Assembly (NCBI GenBank): GCA_030673275.1
Contig: DAOVJL010000004.1
Span: 1-17,072, forward strand
Direction of reading: 5' to 3'
Source: Sulfurimonas sp.
GTDB lineage: Bacteria; Campylobacterota; Campylobacteria; Campylobacterales; Sulfurimonadaceae
DNA: 17,072 bases
The notes under the pieces: generated by a model
What the model was told of the DNA's origin: nothing
Databases searched by the model: none
What the model saw: only the letters and a program-made list of their open reading frames with translations
Shown: one piece after another, positions 1 to 6,147 of the stretch
Layout: each line of letters begins with the position of its first letter
Numbering within the stretch: the first letter of the stretch is position 1
Made by a program: the position numbers and the translations under genes

Positions 1-103
1 TAAACCCATCTTGTAATAATCCGTTGGCATCATTAACATACTCTGTTTCAATAATTTTTGTAATCTGCAATGACAGTTCTTGCTCTTTTGCTATATTATC
101 CAT
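1..103 (-). CDS. N-terminal part of an unidentified protein (cut by window edge)
   Basis: The first 34 codons of a gene that runs off the left edge. The reading starts MDNIAKEQELSLQ and continues without a stop to the window boundary. The ATG at 103-101 has a good ribosome-binding site (AAAGGA, about 6 bases upstream on the minus strand) and lies 17 bases after the stop of the NIF3-like gene, so it is probably the third gene of the pfkA operon. The visible part is hydrophilic, with no signal peptide or membrane segment. I do not recognise the family and assign no function. Confidence 0.6.
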   Translation of the reverse strand, partial: MDNIAKEQELSLQITKIIETEYVNDANGLLQDGF

Positions 104-120
104 TGATTTTCCTTTGTTTT

Positions 121-432
121 TTAAAACTCTTCCATCCTAAAAACTTCATAAGCCACCTCTTCATAGGGGTGGGTTTCTTTTAAAACTTTTACAGCCTCTT
201 TTATTAGCTCATCAGAGCAAATCATCTCGACCTTGTACTCGTCTACTTTTTCTAACATGTCAACTTCACCAAGAAATGGTTTTGCTCCATCTGTTGGTCT
301 AAACTGGCCGGTTCCAAGTGTTTCAAAAGAGCATTGGTCATAGTTTTCATACTTTCCGACACCTATGTCAAAAAGTGCCTGTTTTACACTCTCTTTTTCT
401 TTTTTTGGCACATAAAAATTTAGTTTATACAT
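121..432 (-). CDS. Stand-alone NIF3/YqfO-like domain protein
   Basis: A 103-residue protein resembling the small domain found alone or inserted in NIF3/YqfO/YbgI family proteins, which has a CutA/PII-like ferredoxin fold. Typical features are an opening that begins with a short beta strand (YKLNFYVP), the segment TGQFRPTDGAKPF with GEVDMLEKVDEYKVE in the middle, and HPYEEVAYEVF near the C terminus. The molecular role of the family is not established, although a metal-binding or scaffold role has been suggested. The metal-binding NIF3 core is absent, so this is the domain alone and not a truncated full-length protein. Its ATG shares one base with the pfkA stop codon (TAATG), so translation is probably coupled to the kinase gene. 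The family call is by motif recognition; the function is unknown. Confidence 0.75.
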   Translation of the reverse strand: MYKLNFYVPKKEKESVKQALFDIGVGKYENYDQCSFETLGTGQFRPTDGAKPFLGEVDMLEKVDEYKVEMICSDELIKEAVKVLKETHPYEEVAYEVFRMEEF

Positions 433-1391
433 TAGATATTCTTTAAAAACCTAAGAAGTTTAGGGTCAAGCACAAAAGGGGTATTGACCACTTCATCTAT
501 ACCTTTATATTTAAAACCATCTTTTGTGTAGCAGATTATGCTCTCCTCTTTGCCCTCTAGCAAAGCATCTATAGCATTGTTTATAAATCTGTATGCCATT
601 AATCTGTCATAGATAGTAGGGTTGCCGCCTCTTTGAATATGACCAAGTACGCTCACTCTTGATTCTATTCCTATTTTTTCTTCAAACCAGTTAGCTATAT
701 CTTGTGATTCATCTTTTATTCCCTCAGCTACAACAGCAATAAAATATCTTCTGCCATTTTTTATCTGCTCTTTGAAACTCTCTTCAAGAGATTTTAGGTC
801 ATACTCTTTTTCAGGAACCAAGCATAACTCTGCCCCGGAGGTTAAAGCAGATACAAGTGCTAAAAAACCACAATCTCTTCCCATTGTCTCAATGACAAAG
901 GCTCTGCTAAAAGATGATGCAGTATCACGAATAGAGTCTATAGAAGTTTTGATGATATTAAGAGCGCTATCTACTCCCAAGCAGTACTCGGTTGAACTTA
1001 TGTCGTTGTCTATGGTAGACGGAATACCGCAAAATTTTATACCTGACTCTTTATAAAAAATATCCAAACCTCTAAAAGAGCCATCTCCACCTAGCACGAT
1101 CAACATGTCAATATTTAACATGTTAAGATTTTTTTTTGCTATTTCACGATACTCTTTTTGCATAAACCTTTGACTTCGAGCACTTCCAATCTTTGTTCCG
1201 CCACGATTTATGATGCCTGCCACATCTTTGTAGGTAGCTTTTTTTATATTATTATCAATTAGACCTTCGTAGCCATCATAAACAAAATATGGAGTTAAGT
1301 CTTTTTGTAGTGAATATTCTACAAAATGTTTAAGTGCCGGGTTCATGCCGGACACATCTCCTCCAGAACATAAAATTGCAATATTATTCAT
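432..1391 (-). CDS. pfkA: 6-phosphofructokinase
   Basis: A complete 319-residue PfkA-type enzyme, close to the 320 residues of the E. coli protein. It phosphorylates fructose 6-phosphate to fructose 1,6-bisphosphate in the cytoplasm. Visible motifs in order are the nucleotide loop SGGDVSGMN (9-17), NRGGTKIGSAR (62-72), GGDGS (101-105), the catalytic loop PSTIDND (124-130) with Asp128 as the base, MGRDCG (170-175) and GHIQRGGNP (250-258). Glycine follows GGD, as in ATP-dependent enzymes; PPi-dependent enzymes have Asp there. However, the position before TIDND is Ser125, where ATP enzymes usually have Gly and PPi enzymes Lys. The ATG at 1391 has GGAAA about 5 bases upstream. Campylobacter and Helicobacter lack this enzyme, so its presence supports a free-living relative. 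Confidence 0.93.
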   Translation of the reverse strand: MNNIAILCSGGDVSGMNPALKHFVEYSLQKDLTPYFVYDGYEGLIDNNIKKATYKDVAGIINRGGTKIGSARSQRFMQKEYREIAKKNLNMLNIDMLIVLGGDGSFRGLDIFYKESGIKFCGIPSTIDNDISSTEYCLGVDSALNIIKTSIDSIRDTASSFSRAFVIETMGRDCGFLALVSALTSGAELCLVPEKEYDLKSLEESFKEQIKNGRRYFIAVVAEGIKDESQDIANWFEEKIGIESRVSVLGHIQRGGNPTIYDRLMAYRFINNAIDALLEGKEESIICYTKDGFKYKGIDEVVNTPFVLDPKLLRFLKNI

Positions 1392-1411
1392 AATATTTCC
1401 TAAATTTAGTT

Positions 1412-1417
1412 TATATA
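1412..1417 (-). promoter_or_regulatory. Candidate -10 box for pfkA operon
   Basis: TATATA on the minus strand, about 20 bases upstream of the pfkA ATG and close to the 10-bp palindrome CTAAATTTAG at 1400-1409. No convincing -35 is visible. The position fits, but the sequence alone is weak evidence in such AT-rich DNA. Confidence 0.3.
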
Positions 1418-1445
1418 GTTTACCATCATCTAAACTCTATTTAGA

Positions 1446-1451
1446 TAAAAT
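1446..1451 (+). promoter_or_regulatory. Candidate -10 box for purH
   Basis: TAAAAT, one mismatch from TATAAT, within a T/A-rich stretch upstream of the purH leader. A start a few bases downstream would give a leader of about 100 nt that contains both hairpins described at 1490-1539. No clear -35 is visible. Confidence 0.3.
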
Positions 1452-1489
1452 TCCATAATTATTTTTGTACCAAGGGTTTTTTGGAATTC

Positions 1490-1539
1490 TTGCCGATAGG
1501 CAAAGCTTCAGTGAGAGGAATTTTTATGAAGCTTTGCTT
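1490..1539 (+). promoter_or_regulatory. purH leader with two mutually exclusive hairpins
   Basis: Two inverted repeats share bases. The first is TTGCC (1490-1494), loop GATA, GGCAA (1499-1503). The second is GCAAAGCTTCA (1500-1510) pairing perfectly with TGAAGCTTTGC (1527-1537) around a 16-base loop; a G-U and an A-U pair at its base (1499/1538, 1498/1539) extend it. GGCAA cannot be in both stems at once. The loop of the second stem carries AGAGGA, and its 3' arm covers the ATG of a short ORF. There is no U run after the stem, so it is not a standard terminator. Whether it regulates purH is an inference. Confidence 0.5.
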
Positions 1540-1564
1540 TAGAAAAAGGAGATTTTTTGAGTAA
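1526..1564 (+). CDS. Possible 12-codon leader peptide overlapping purH start
   Basis: ATG at 1526 preceded by AGAGGA at 1513-1518 (spacing 7). It reads [12 protein letters not shown] and stops with TAA at 1562-1564, overlapping the first 8 bases of purH in a different frame. An in-frame GTG at 1511 would add five residues. A ribosome on this ORF would disrupt the 1500-1537 hairpin and finish just past the purH start, which would permit translational coupling. Such a short ORF can occur by chance, so it is reported as a candidate only. Confidence 0.3.
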   Translation: MKLCFRKRRFFE

Positions 1565-3095
1565 AAGAGCGTTAGTAAGTGTTAGCGATAAGAATGGTGT
1601 AGTTGAGTTTTGTACTTCTTTGGTAAAGAACGGTTATGAGATTATATCAACTGGCGGAACTTATAAAAAATTAGTTGAAGCTGGTATAAAAGCTATTGAG
1701 ATTGATGAAGTTACAAAATTTCCAGAGTGTTTTGAAGGAAGAGTAAAAACTTTAAATCCTTATGTTCATGGTGGTATTTTACATCGTCGTGACAAGCAGT
1801 CACATTTAGACCAAGCAAAAGAGTTAGAGGTACGAGCTATTGATTTAGTTTGTGTAAATCTTTATCCTTTTAAAGAGACTATTGAGAGAACTGATGATTT
1901 TGATGACATTATTGAAAATATAGATATCGGCGGACCTGCTATGGTTCGCTCGGCTGCAAAAAACTTTGATGCTGTAATTATTGTGACTGATGTTTGTGAT
2001 TATGACTCAGTTATAGATGCGATAGAGAATGAAAAAAATACAAAAGAGTTTCGTCGTGGATTTATGATAAAAGCTTACGAGCATACAGCGGCTTATGACT
2101 CTATGATCGCTAACTATATGAACGAGCGTTTCAATGAAGGTTTCGGCGAGAAACAGTTTGTTGTTGGCAGTAAAGTAATGGCTACTCGTTATGGTGAAAA
2201 TCCTCATCAAAAAGGTGCATTATACGAGTTTGACAATCACTTTACAAATAATTTCACCACTTTAAAAGGTGAGGCTAGTTTTAATAACTTAAATGACTTA
2301 AACGGTGCTGTTAAAATTGCTTCTGCTTTTGGCAAAGAAAATGCAGTTTGTATCTCTAAGCATGGTAATCCATGTGGTTTTGCCATTAAAGACAGTCTGC
2401 TTGAAGCTTATGAAGAGGCACTAAAGTGTGACCCTGTTTCTGCATTTGGCGGTGTTGTTGCAGTTAATGGAATTGTAAATAAAGAACTGGCCCAGATGAT
2501 GAATGAGACTTTTTTAGAAGTAGTTATTGCCGGTCGTATTACAGAGGAAGCTCAAGAAGTGTTTGCTAAGAAAAAAAGAATCAAGCTATTTGAAATGGGT
2601 TCTGATAAACTGATTCTTGCAAATGATAAAAAAGATTTCAAGCACATTGATGGTGGATTTGTTTATCAGGATGCTGATAAAGTTGGTGAGACGGAAGTTA
2701 AAAACGCAAAACTTGTAAGTAAAAACTCTGCAAGCGAACAAGAGTTAAAAGATATGGAGATAGCTTACAAAGTAGCATCTTTAACTAAATCAAATTGTGT
2801 TGTATATGTTAAAAACTCAGCAATGGTAGCTGTTGGTATGGGTATGACTAGCCGTGTTGATGCAAGCCAATGTGCATTGAAAAAAGCTAAAGAGATGGGT
2901 CTTGATGTAACTGGTGCAGCTCTTGCGTCTGAAGCATTTTTCCCATTCCGTGACAGCATCGATGCTGCAGCAGCGGCTGGCGTTAAAAGCGTTATTGAGC
3001 CCGGTGGTTCTATCCGTGATGATGAGATTATAGATGCTGCAAATGAGTTTGGAATGAGTCTTTATTTCTCAGAAGTTCGCCACTTTTTACACTAA
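1557..3095 (+). CDS. purH: Bifunctional AICAR transformylase / IMP cyclohydrolase
   Basis: A complete 512-residue PurH that catalyses the last two steps of de novo purine synthesis: formyl transfer from 10-formyl-THF to AICAR, then ring closure to IMP. The N-terminal MGS-like cyclohydrolase domain (about 1-145) shows STGGTYKKL (31-39) and [19 protein letters not shown] (55-73). The transformylase domain shows RYGENPHQ (211-218), the catalytic KHGNPCG (268-274, Lys268-His269) and DPVSAFGG (292-299). The C terminus has [21 protein letters not shown] and the terminal VRHFLH. The start is TTG, chosen because AAGGAG at 1546-1551 is well placed and the reading begins at the conserved [11 protein letters not shown]. 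It is monocistronic here, with an unusual structured leader upstream. Confidence 0.97.
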   Translation: MSKRALVSVSDKNGVVEFCTSLVKNGYEIISTGGTYKKLVEAGIKAIEIDEVTKFPECFEGRVKTLNPYVHGGILHRRDKQSHLDQAKELEVRAIDLVCVNLYPFKETIERTDDFDDIIENIDIGGPAMVRSAAKNFDAVIIVTDVCDYDSVIDAIENEKNTKEFRRGFMIKAYEHTAAYDSMIANYMNERFNEGFGEKQFVVGSKVMATRYGENPHQKGALYEFDNHFTNNFTTLKGEASFNNLNDLNGAVKIASAFGKENAVCISKHGNPCGFAIKDSLLEAYEEALKCDPVSAFGGVVAVNGIVNKELAQMMNETFLEVVIAGRITEEAQEVFAKKKRIKLFEMGSDKLILANDKKDFKHIDGGFVYQDADKVGETEVKNAKLVSKNSASEQELKDMEIAYKVASLTKSNCVVYVKNSAMVAVGMGMTSRVDASQCALKKAKEMGLDVTGAALASEAFFPFRDSIDAAAAAGVKSVIEPGGSIRDDEIIDAANEFGMSLYFSEVRHFLH

Positions 3096-3225
3096 AAATT
3101 AAAATAGCAATGCACTTTCTGTGTTGCTTCTTTCGTCACGTACATTCATAGTACGCTTCCTCTTTCAGCCCTTGAAATTACATCACTCTTTTTATTTTTT
3201 CACTGATTTGTACAATTTTAATTTT
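3095..3225 (+). repeat. Foldback intergenic element A (downstream of purH)
   Basis: The ends form an 11-bp perfect inverted repeat, AAAATTAAAAT (3095-3105, starting in the purH stop codon) with ATTTTAATTTT (3215-3225). Inside are a hairpin of GCAA..CAC with GTGTTGC (3107-3127) and a hairpin of CGTAC with GTACG around 3138-3154. The order AGCAAT, TTTCGT, GTAC-spacer-GTAC, TTC is shared with the element after hspR at 4728-4824. No uridine run follows a GC stem, so it is not a textbook terminator. It may serve as a 3'-end structure or be a dispersed repeat; both are inferences. Confidence 0.5.
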
Positions 3226-3247
3226 CCTCCACACCACCAATAGAAGG

Positions 3248-3368
3248 ATAATTGTTATTTTATGGCGGTTCTAAAATTAAAAGAATAATCACGATGATTA
3301 TTCGAATTTTAGCCTCGGAAAAACTACATGGATGTAGTTTTGAGAATGAGCCAGAAAAGAATAAGTAT
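3248..3368. repeat. Three-way-junction foldback element
   Basis: A 121-bp segment that folds into a closing stem and two internal hairpins. The closing stem pairs 3248-3266 with 3350-3368: TGGC/GCCA at its inner end, then 11 further Watson-Crick pairs and one wobble, interrupted by three A opposite G mismatches. Hairpin 1 is CTAAAATT (3271-3278) with AATTTTAG (3305-3312), enclosing GAATAATC (3283-3290) with GATTATTC (3296-3303). Hairpin 2 is AAAACTACAT (3320-3329) with ATGTAGTTTT (3332-3341). The strand of any transcript is unknown. It could be a structured RNA, a MITE-like remnant or a palindromic repeat. I found no ORF in it. Confidence 0.5.
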
Positions 3369-3386
3369 ATTTCGAAGCAACAACAC

Positions 3387-3407
3387 CTTGATTGACATAC
3401 ACTCAAC
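3387..3407 (+). promoter_or_regulatory. HAIR operator for HspR
   Basis: CTTGATT-N7-ACTCAAC matches the HspR-associated inverted repeat consensus CTTGAGT-N7-ACTCAAG with two mismatches. It overlaps the -35 box of the cbpA-hspR promoter, where bound HspR would block RNA polymerase. Since hspR is the second gene of this operon, the site implies negative autoregulation relieved by heat, as known for HspR in Helicobacter, Campylobacter and Streptomyces. Confidence 0.8.
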
Positions 3408-3421
3408 CCTTATGATATAAT
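3392..3421 (+). promoter_or_regulatory. Promoter of cbpA-hspR
   Basis: Consensus -35 TTGACA at 3392-3397 and -10 TATAAT at 3416-3421 with an 18-bp spacer. This is the strongest sigma-70-type promoter in the window. The -35 lies wholly inside the HAIR operator. The predicted start is near 3428, about 33 bases before the cbpA TTG. Confidence 0.75.
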
Positions 3422-3460
3422 CACACTTAATAAATAATAATATAAATTTTAGGAAAAAAA

Positions 3461-4345
3461 TTGGCAAAATCATTATACGAAACGCTTGAGGTCGCGGAAG
3501 GTGCGAGTGCGAGTGAGATTAAAAAAGCATATAGAAGATTAGCAAGAAAGTATCATCCTGATGTAAATAAAGACTCTGGAGCAGAAGATAAATTTAAAGA
3601 AATAAATTCAGCATATGAGATTTTAAGTGATAAGCAGAAAAAGCAGCAGTATGATATGCACGGGGACAGTATGTTTGGTGGACAAAACTTCCACGATTTC
3701 TCTCGTTCACATGGTGGCGGTGGAAGTGCTGACTTGGATGAGATTTTAAGAAGTATGTTCTCTGGTGGGGGAGGCGGTGGCTTTGGCGGATTTGGCGGTG
3801 GCTTCGGCGGCGGCGGCGGTTTTTCACAGCAACAGCAACAACCAAATCTTGATATTGAAACTAGTGTGACAATACCATTTAGCGTATCAATTCTTGGTGG
3901 TTCACACTCAGTATCAGTCAATGGCGAGAGATTTGACATAAAAATTCCTGCTGGAGTTAAGAGTGGCGAGAAGATGCGTGTTAAAGGAAAAGGTCATGCT
4001 CAAGGTGGGCGAGCTGGAGATTTATTCTTAAAAATACAAGTTGCATCTAACCCTGAGTATATCAGAGAAGGTGATGATTTAGTTAAAACTTTTGATGTGC
4101 CGCTTTATGCAGCACTCTTTGGTGAAAAAATAGCAATACAGACCTTAGAAAAAGAGATAAAACTAAAAGTTCCGCAAAACACTAAAAATGGGCAGAGATT
4201 TCGCGTTAAAGAGATGGGTGCGATGAACAGAAAAACAAAAGTTCGTGGAAATCTATATCTTGAAGCAAATATAGTTCTTCCAAATATTGATGATTTAGAC
4301 GAAGATTTAGTTAAAAATATGAAAGAAAAATTACCTCAAGAGTAA
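3461..4345 (+). CDS. cbpA: Class B J-domain co-chaperone (CbpA/DnaJ-like)
   Basis: A 294-residue DnaJ-family co-chaperone that would stimulate the DnaK ATPase. The J domain (about 4-68) carries HPD at 32-34. A glycine/phenylalanine-rich linker (about 84-122) is followed by a run of five glutamines (123-127) and two C-terminal substrate-binding beta domains (about 130-280), with [17 protein letters not shown] and [14 protein letters not shown]. The four CxxCxGxG zinc-finger repeats of DnaJ proper are absent, which makes it CbpA-like. The start is TTG with AGGA at 3451-3454. The glycine codons make a short GC-rich island at about 3760-3820. It is followed after 10 bases by hspR, the same order as in Campylobacter and Helicobacter, and is controlled by the HAIR-containing promoter. 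Confidence 0.92.
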   Translation: MAKSLYETLEVAEGASASEIKKAYRRLARKYHPDVNKDSGAEDKFKEINSAYEILSDKQKKQQYDMHGDSMFGGQNFHDFSRSHGGGGSADLDEILRSMFSGGGGGGFGGFGGGFGGGGGFSQQQQQPNLDIETSVTIPFSVSILGGSHSVSVNGERFDIKIPAGVKSGEKMRVKGKGHAQGGRAGDLFLKIQVASNPEYIREGDDLVKTFDVPLYAALFGEKIAIQTLEKEIKLKVPQNTKNGQRFRVKEMGAMNRKTKVRGNLYLEANIVLPNIDDLDEDLVKNMKEKLPQE

Positions 4346-4355
4346 GGACTTAAAT

Positions 4356-4733
4356 ATGATACACCAATATGATGAGCCAGTATATTTAATTAGTATCGTT
4401 GCTAAAATTTTAGAGATACACCCACAAACTCTTAGGCAGTATGAGAGAGAAAACCTTGTAACTCCGTCTAGGTCAAATGGAAGAATTAGGTTATATTCTC
4501 AAAGAGATATAGATAGAATCAAACTGATTTTAAGATTGACTCGTGAGCTTGGTGTAAATTTAGCCGGAGTAGATATTATTCTTAGACTTAAGATAAATGT
4601 TGATGAGATGGAAACAGAGATAGCAGAGCTTAGACATGAAGTGCAAAAAGCTAAAAACTCTCACTCTGTATCACCTGATAAGGCTCTTGTCACAAAAAAA
4701 TCTATCTACGAGATGATAATATTCGAAGAGTAA
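4356..4733 (+). CDS. hspR: HspR, MerR-family heat-shock repressor
   Basis: A 125-residue MerR-type DNA-binding protein. The N-terminal helix-turn-helix and wing read VYLISIVAKILEIHPQTLRQYERE (9-32) and SNGRIRLYSQRDIDRIK (40-56), typical of HspR. These are followed by a helical region 57-80 and a predicted coiled coil (about 82-101). The C-terminal tail is short, with no metal-binding cysteines. The length agrees with epsilonproteobacterial HspR. The ATG is 10 bases after the cbpA stop, with AAGGA overlapping that stop codon, so the two genes are co-transcribed and probably translationally linked. HspR binds HAIR sites, and one lies in this operon's own promoter. The last codons overlap the 5' arm of the foldback element at 4728-4824. 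Confidence 0.93.
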   Translation: MIHQYDEPVYLISIVAKILEIHPQTLRQYERENLVTPSRSNGRIRLYSQRDIDRIKLILRLTRELGVNLAGVDIILRLKINVDEMETEIAELRHEVQKAKNSHSVSPDKALVTKKSIYEMIIFEE

Positions 4734-4824
4734 AGTAAACAGCAATCTATTTCGTTGAATTTTTTCGAGGTACCACTCGTACATCTTCAAAAAATCGCCT
4801 CATATCTTACTATTTACTTTACTC
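4728..4824. repeat. Foldback intergenic element B (between convergent hspR and murA)
   Basis: The ends are a 12-bp perfect inverted repeat, GAGTAAAGTAAA (4728-4739, including the end of hspR) and TTTACTTTACTC (4813-4824). Inside, an imperfect palindrome pairs the region TGAATTTTTTCGAGGTAC (4756-4773) with GTACATCTTCAAAAAATCG (4779-4797). The order AGCAAT, TTTCGT, GTAC-spacer-GTAC, TTC resembles element A at 3095-3225. Its place between two convergent genes fits a bidirectional 3'-end or terminator role, but a clean GC stem followed by T run is lacking. Confidence 0.5.
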
Positions 4825-4837
4825 CTACAGAGTAAAA

Positions 4838-6100
4838 TTATTCTTTAAGTCTTTGGATGTCAGCACCAACATTTTGTAGTTTTACTTCAAGTGAATCATA
4901 CCCGCGATCAAGGTGATAAATACGGTGTACATCTGTTGTACCATCTGCTACAAGTCCAGCTAAAACTAAAGCACTAGATGCTCTTAAGTCTGTTGCCATG
5001 ACATCAGTTCCACTAAGTTTAGTCCCACCATTTACAGTTGCTACATGTCCATTTAGAGATATGTCAGCACCCATCCTTTGAAGTTCACTAACATGCATAA
5101 ATCTATTTTCAAACAGTTTTTCTTCAATTATAGAAGTACCATTTGCCTGAGTTGCCAGTGCCAAAAATTGAGCTTGCATATCTGTTGGAAATGCCGGGTA
5201 TTCCTGTGTTACTATTTTTACAGGTTTTATAAGGTCTGAAGGATGAATAGTTATAGTATCATCTGTTATTGTAAACGTACTTCCCATCTCTTCAAGTTTT
5301 GACAGAACTGCGCCAAGGTGTGAGGCATTTACATTTGTAAGAGTCAGTTCTGCTCTTGTAATTGCACCAGCACAAAGATAAGTTCCAGCTTCTATTCGGT
5401 CAGGAATAACTGAGAACTCATCTATATTTATGAGTTTGCCAGAAGTTCCATGTATTGTTAAAACAGCAGTTCCAATGCCATCAATCTTAACACCACTGGC
5501 ATTTAAGATTTCGCATAGTTGAACAACTTCCGGTTCCCTTGCAGCATTTGTAATTATTGTGTTCCCATTAGCTAAGGCTGCTGCCATAACTATGTTTGCT
5601 GTTCCAGTTACAGTGATTTTGTCAAATATAATATCACAGCCTTTTAGACCATTAGGAGCTGTGGCTTCAATATAACCAGCTTTTATATCTATCTTTGCTC
5701 CCATTTGCTCCAGTGCTTTTAAGTGCAGATCAATTGGTCTTTGACCAATTGCACAACCACCCGGAAGTGAAACTTCGCAGTGTCCAAATCTAGCTAATAT
5801 TGGACCAAGAACTAGTATTGAAGCGCGCATAGTTTTTACAATATCATAAGTTGCTTTTGTTTGAGTTAGTGAAGTCGTATCAACTGTTGTAGTATCGCTG
5901 CCTCTATTACATTTTGCACCGAGATTTGATAGTAATTTTAAAAGAGTATTTATATCTGCTACATGTGGTAAATTTTTTATACTAACACTGTTTGTTGCGA
6001 GTATTGTCATAGCAATTAGCGGAAGAGAGGCATTTTTTGCACCAGATATTTTAATATTTCCATTAAGAGAGTTAACTCTTTTAATCTGTAAGTAGTCCAT
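4838..6100 (-). CDS. murA: UDP-N-acetylglucosamine 1-carboxyvinyltransferase
   Basis: A complete 420-residue MurA that transfers enolpyruvate from PEP to UDP-GlcNAc, the first committed step of peptidoglycan synthesis, in the cytoplasm. Key residues are visible: Lys22-Asn23 in SGAKNASLP, the loop [11 protein letters not shown] with catalytic Cys116, Asp307 in FPTDMQAQ, Arg373 in [13 protein letters not shown] and Arg399 near the C terminus. Retention of Cys116 predicts the fosfomycin-sensitive form of the active site (the resistant form has Asp). The length matches the family. The ATG at 6100 is preceded by AAAGAGA. It lies 47 bases downstream of the GGDEF-EAL gene on the same strand, but a -10 box in that gap suggests its own promoter. 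Confidence 0.96.
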   Translation of the reverse strand: MDYLQIKRVNSLNGNIKISGAKNASLPLIAMTILATNSVSIKNLPHVADINTLLKLLSNLGAKCNRGSDTTTVDTTSLTQTKATYDIVKTMRASILVLGPILARFGHCEVSLPGGCAIGQRPIDLHLKALEQMGAKIDIKAGYIEATAPNGLKGCDIIFDKITVTGTANIVMAAALANGNTIITNAAREPEVVQLCEILNASGVKIDGIGTAVLTIHGTSGKLINIDEFSVIPDRIEAGTYLCAGAITRAELTLTNVNASHLGAVLSKLEEMGSTFTITDDTITIHPSDLIKPVKIVTQEYPAFPTDMQAQFLALATQANGTSIIEEKLFENRFMHVSELQRMGADISLNGHVATVNGGTKLSGTDVMATDLRASSALVLAGLVADGTTDVHRIYHLDRGYDSLEVKLQNVGADIQRLKE

Positions 6101-6132
6101 TTTTCTCTTTAGTATCTTAATTTAAGTATGAA

Positions 6133-6138
6133 ATTATA
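6133..6138 (-). promoter_or_regulatory. Candidate -10 box for murA
   Basis: A perfect TATAAT on the minus strand within the 47-base gap upstream of murA, placing a start about 25 bases before the ATG. No good -35 is seen. This suggests murA is not wholly dependent on the upstream GGDEF-EAL transcript. Confidence 0.45.
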
Positions 6139-6147
6139 TCTCATATA

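Noticed and set aside
772..1056. Plus-strand ORF inside pfkA
   Set aside because: It is antisense to a well-conserved gene and shows no ribosome-binding site or recognisable domain.
1492..1499. Sigma-28 type promoter (-10 resembling GCCGATAA)
   Set aside because: GCCGATAG is present, but no TAAA-type -35 lies about 15 bases upstream, and purH is not a motility gene.
1500..1545. Rho-independent terminator or attenuator stem before purH
   Set aside because: The stem is followed by TTTAGAAAAAGG, not a uridine run, and it overlaps translation signals.
1465..1556. ZTP (pfl) riboswitch upstream of purH
   Set aside because: The position is right for this class, but I could not find the conserved 5' domain or the conserved GC-rich 3' loop. 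TTGCC-GATA-GGCAA is only a superficial match.
3387..3460. CIRCE element for HrcA upstream of cbpA
   Set aside because: No TTAGCACTC-N9-GAGTGCTAA pattern is present; the inverted repeat fits HAIR.
3553..3939. Minus-strand ORF with polyproline inside cbpA
   Set aside because: It is the antisense reading of glycine codons in the G/F-rich linker; no start signal or family match supports it.
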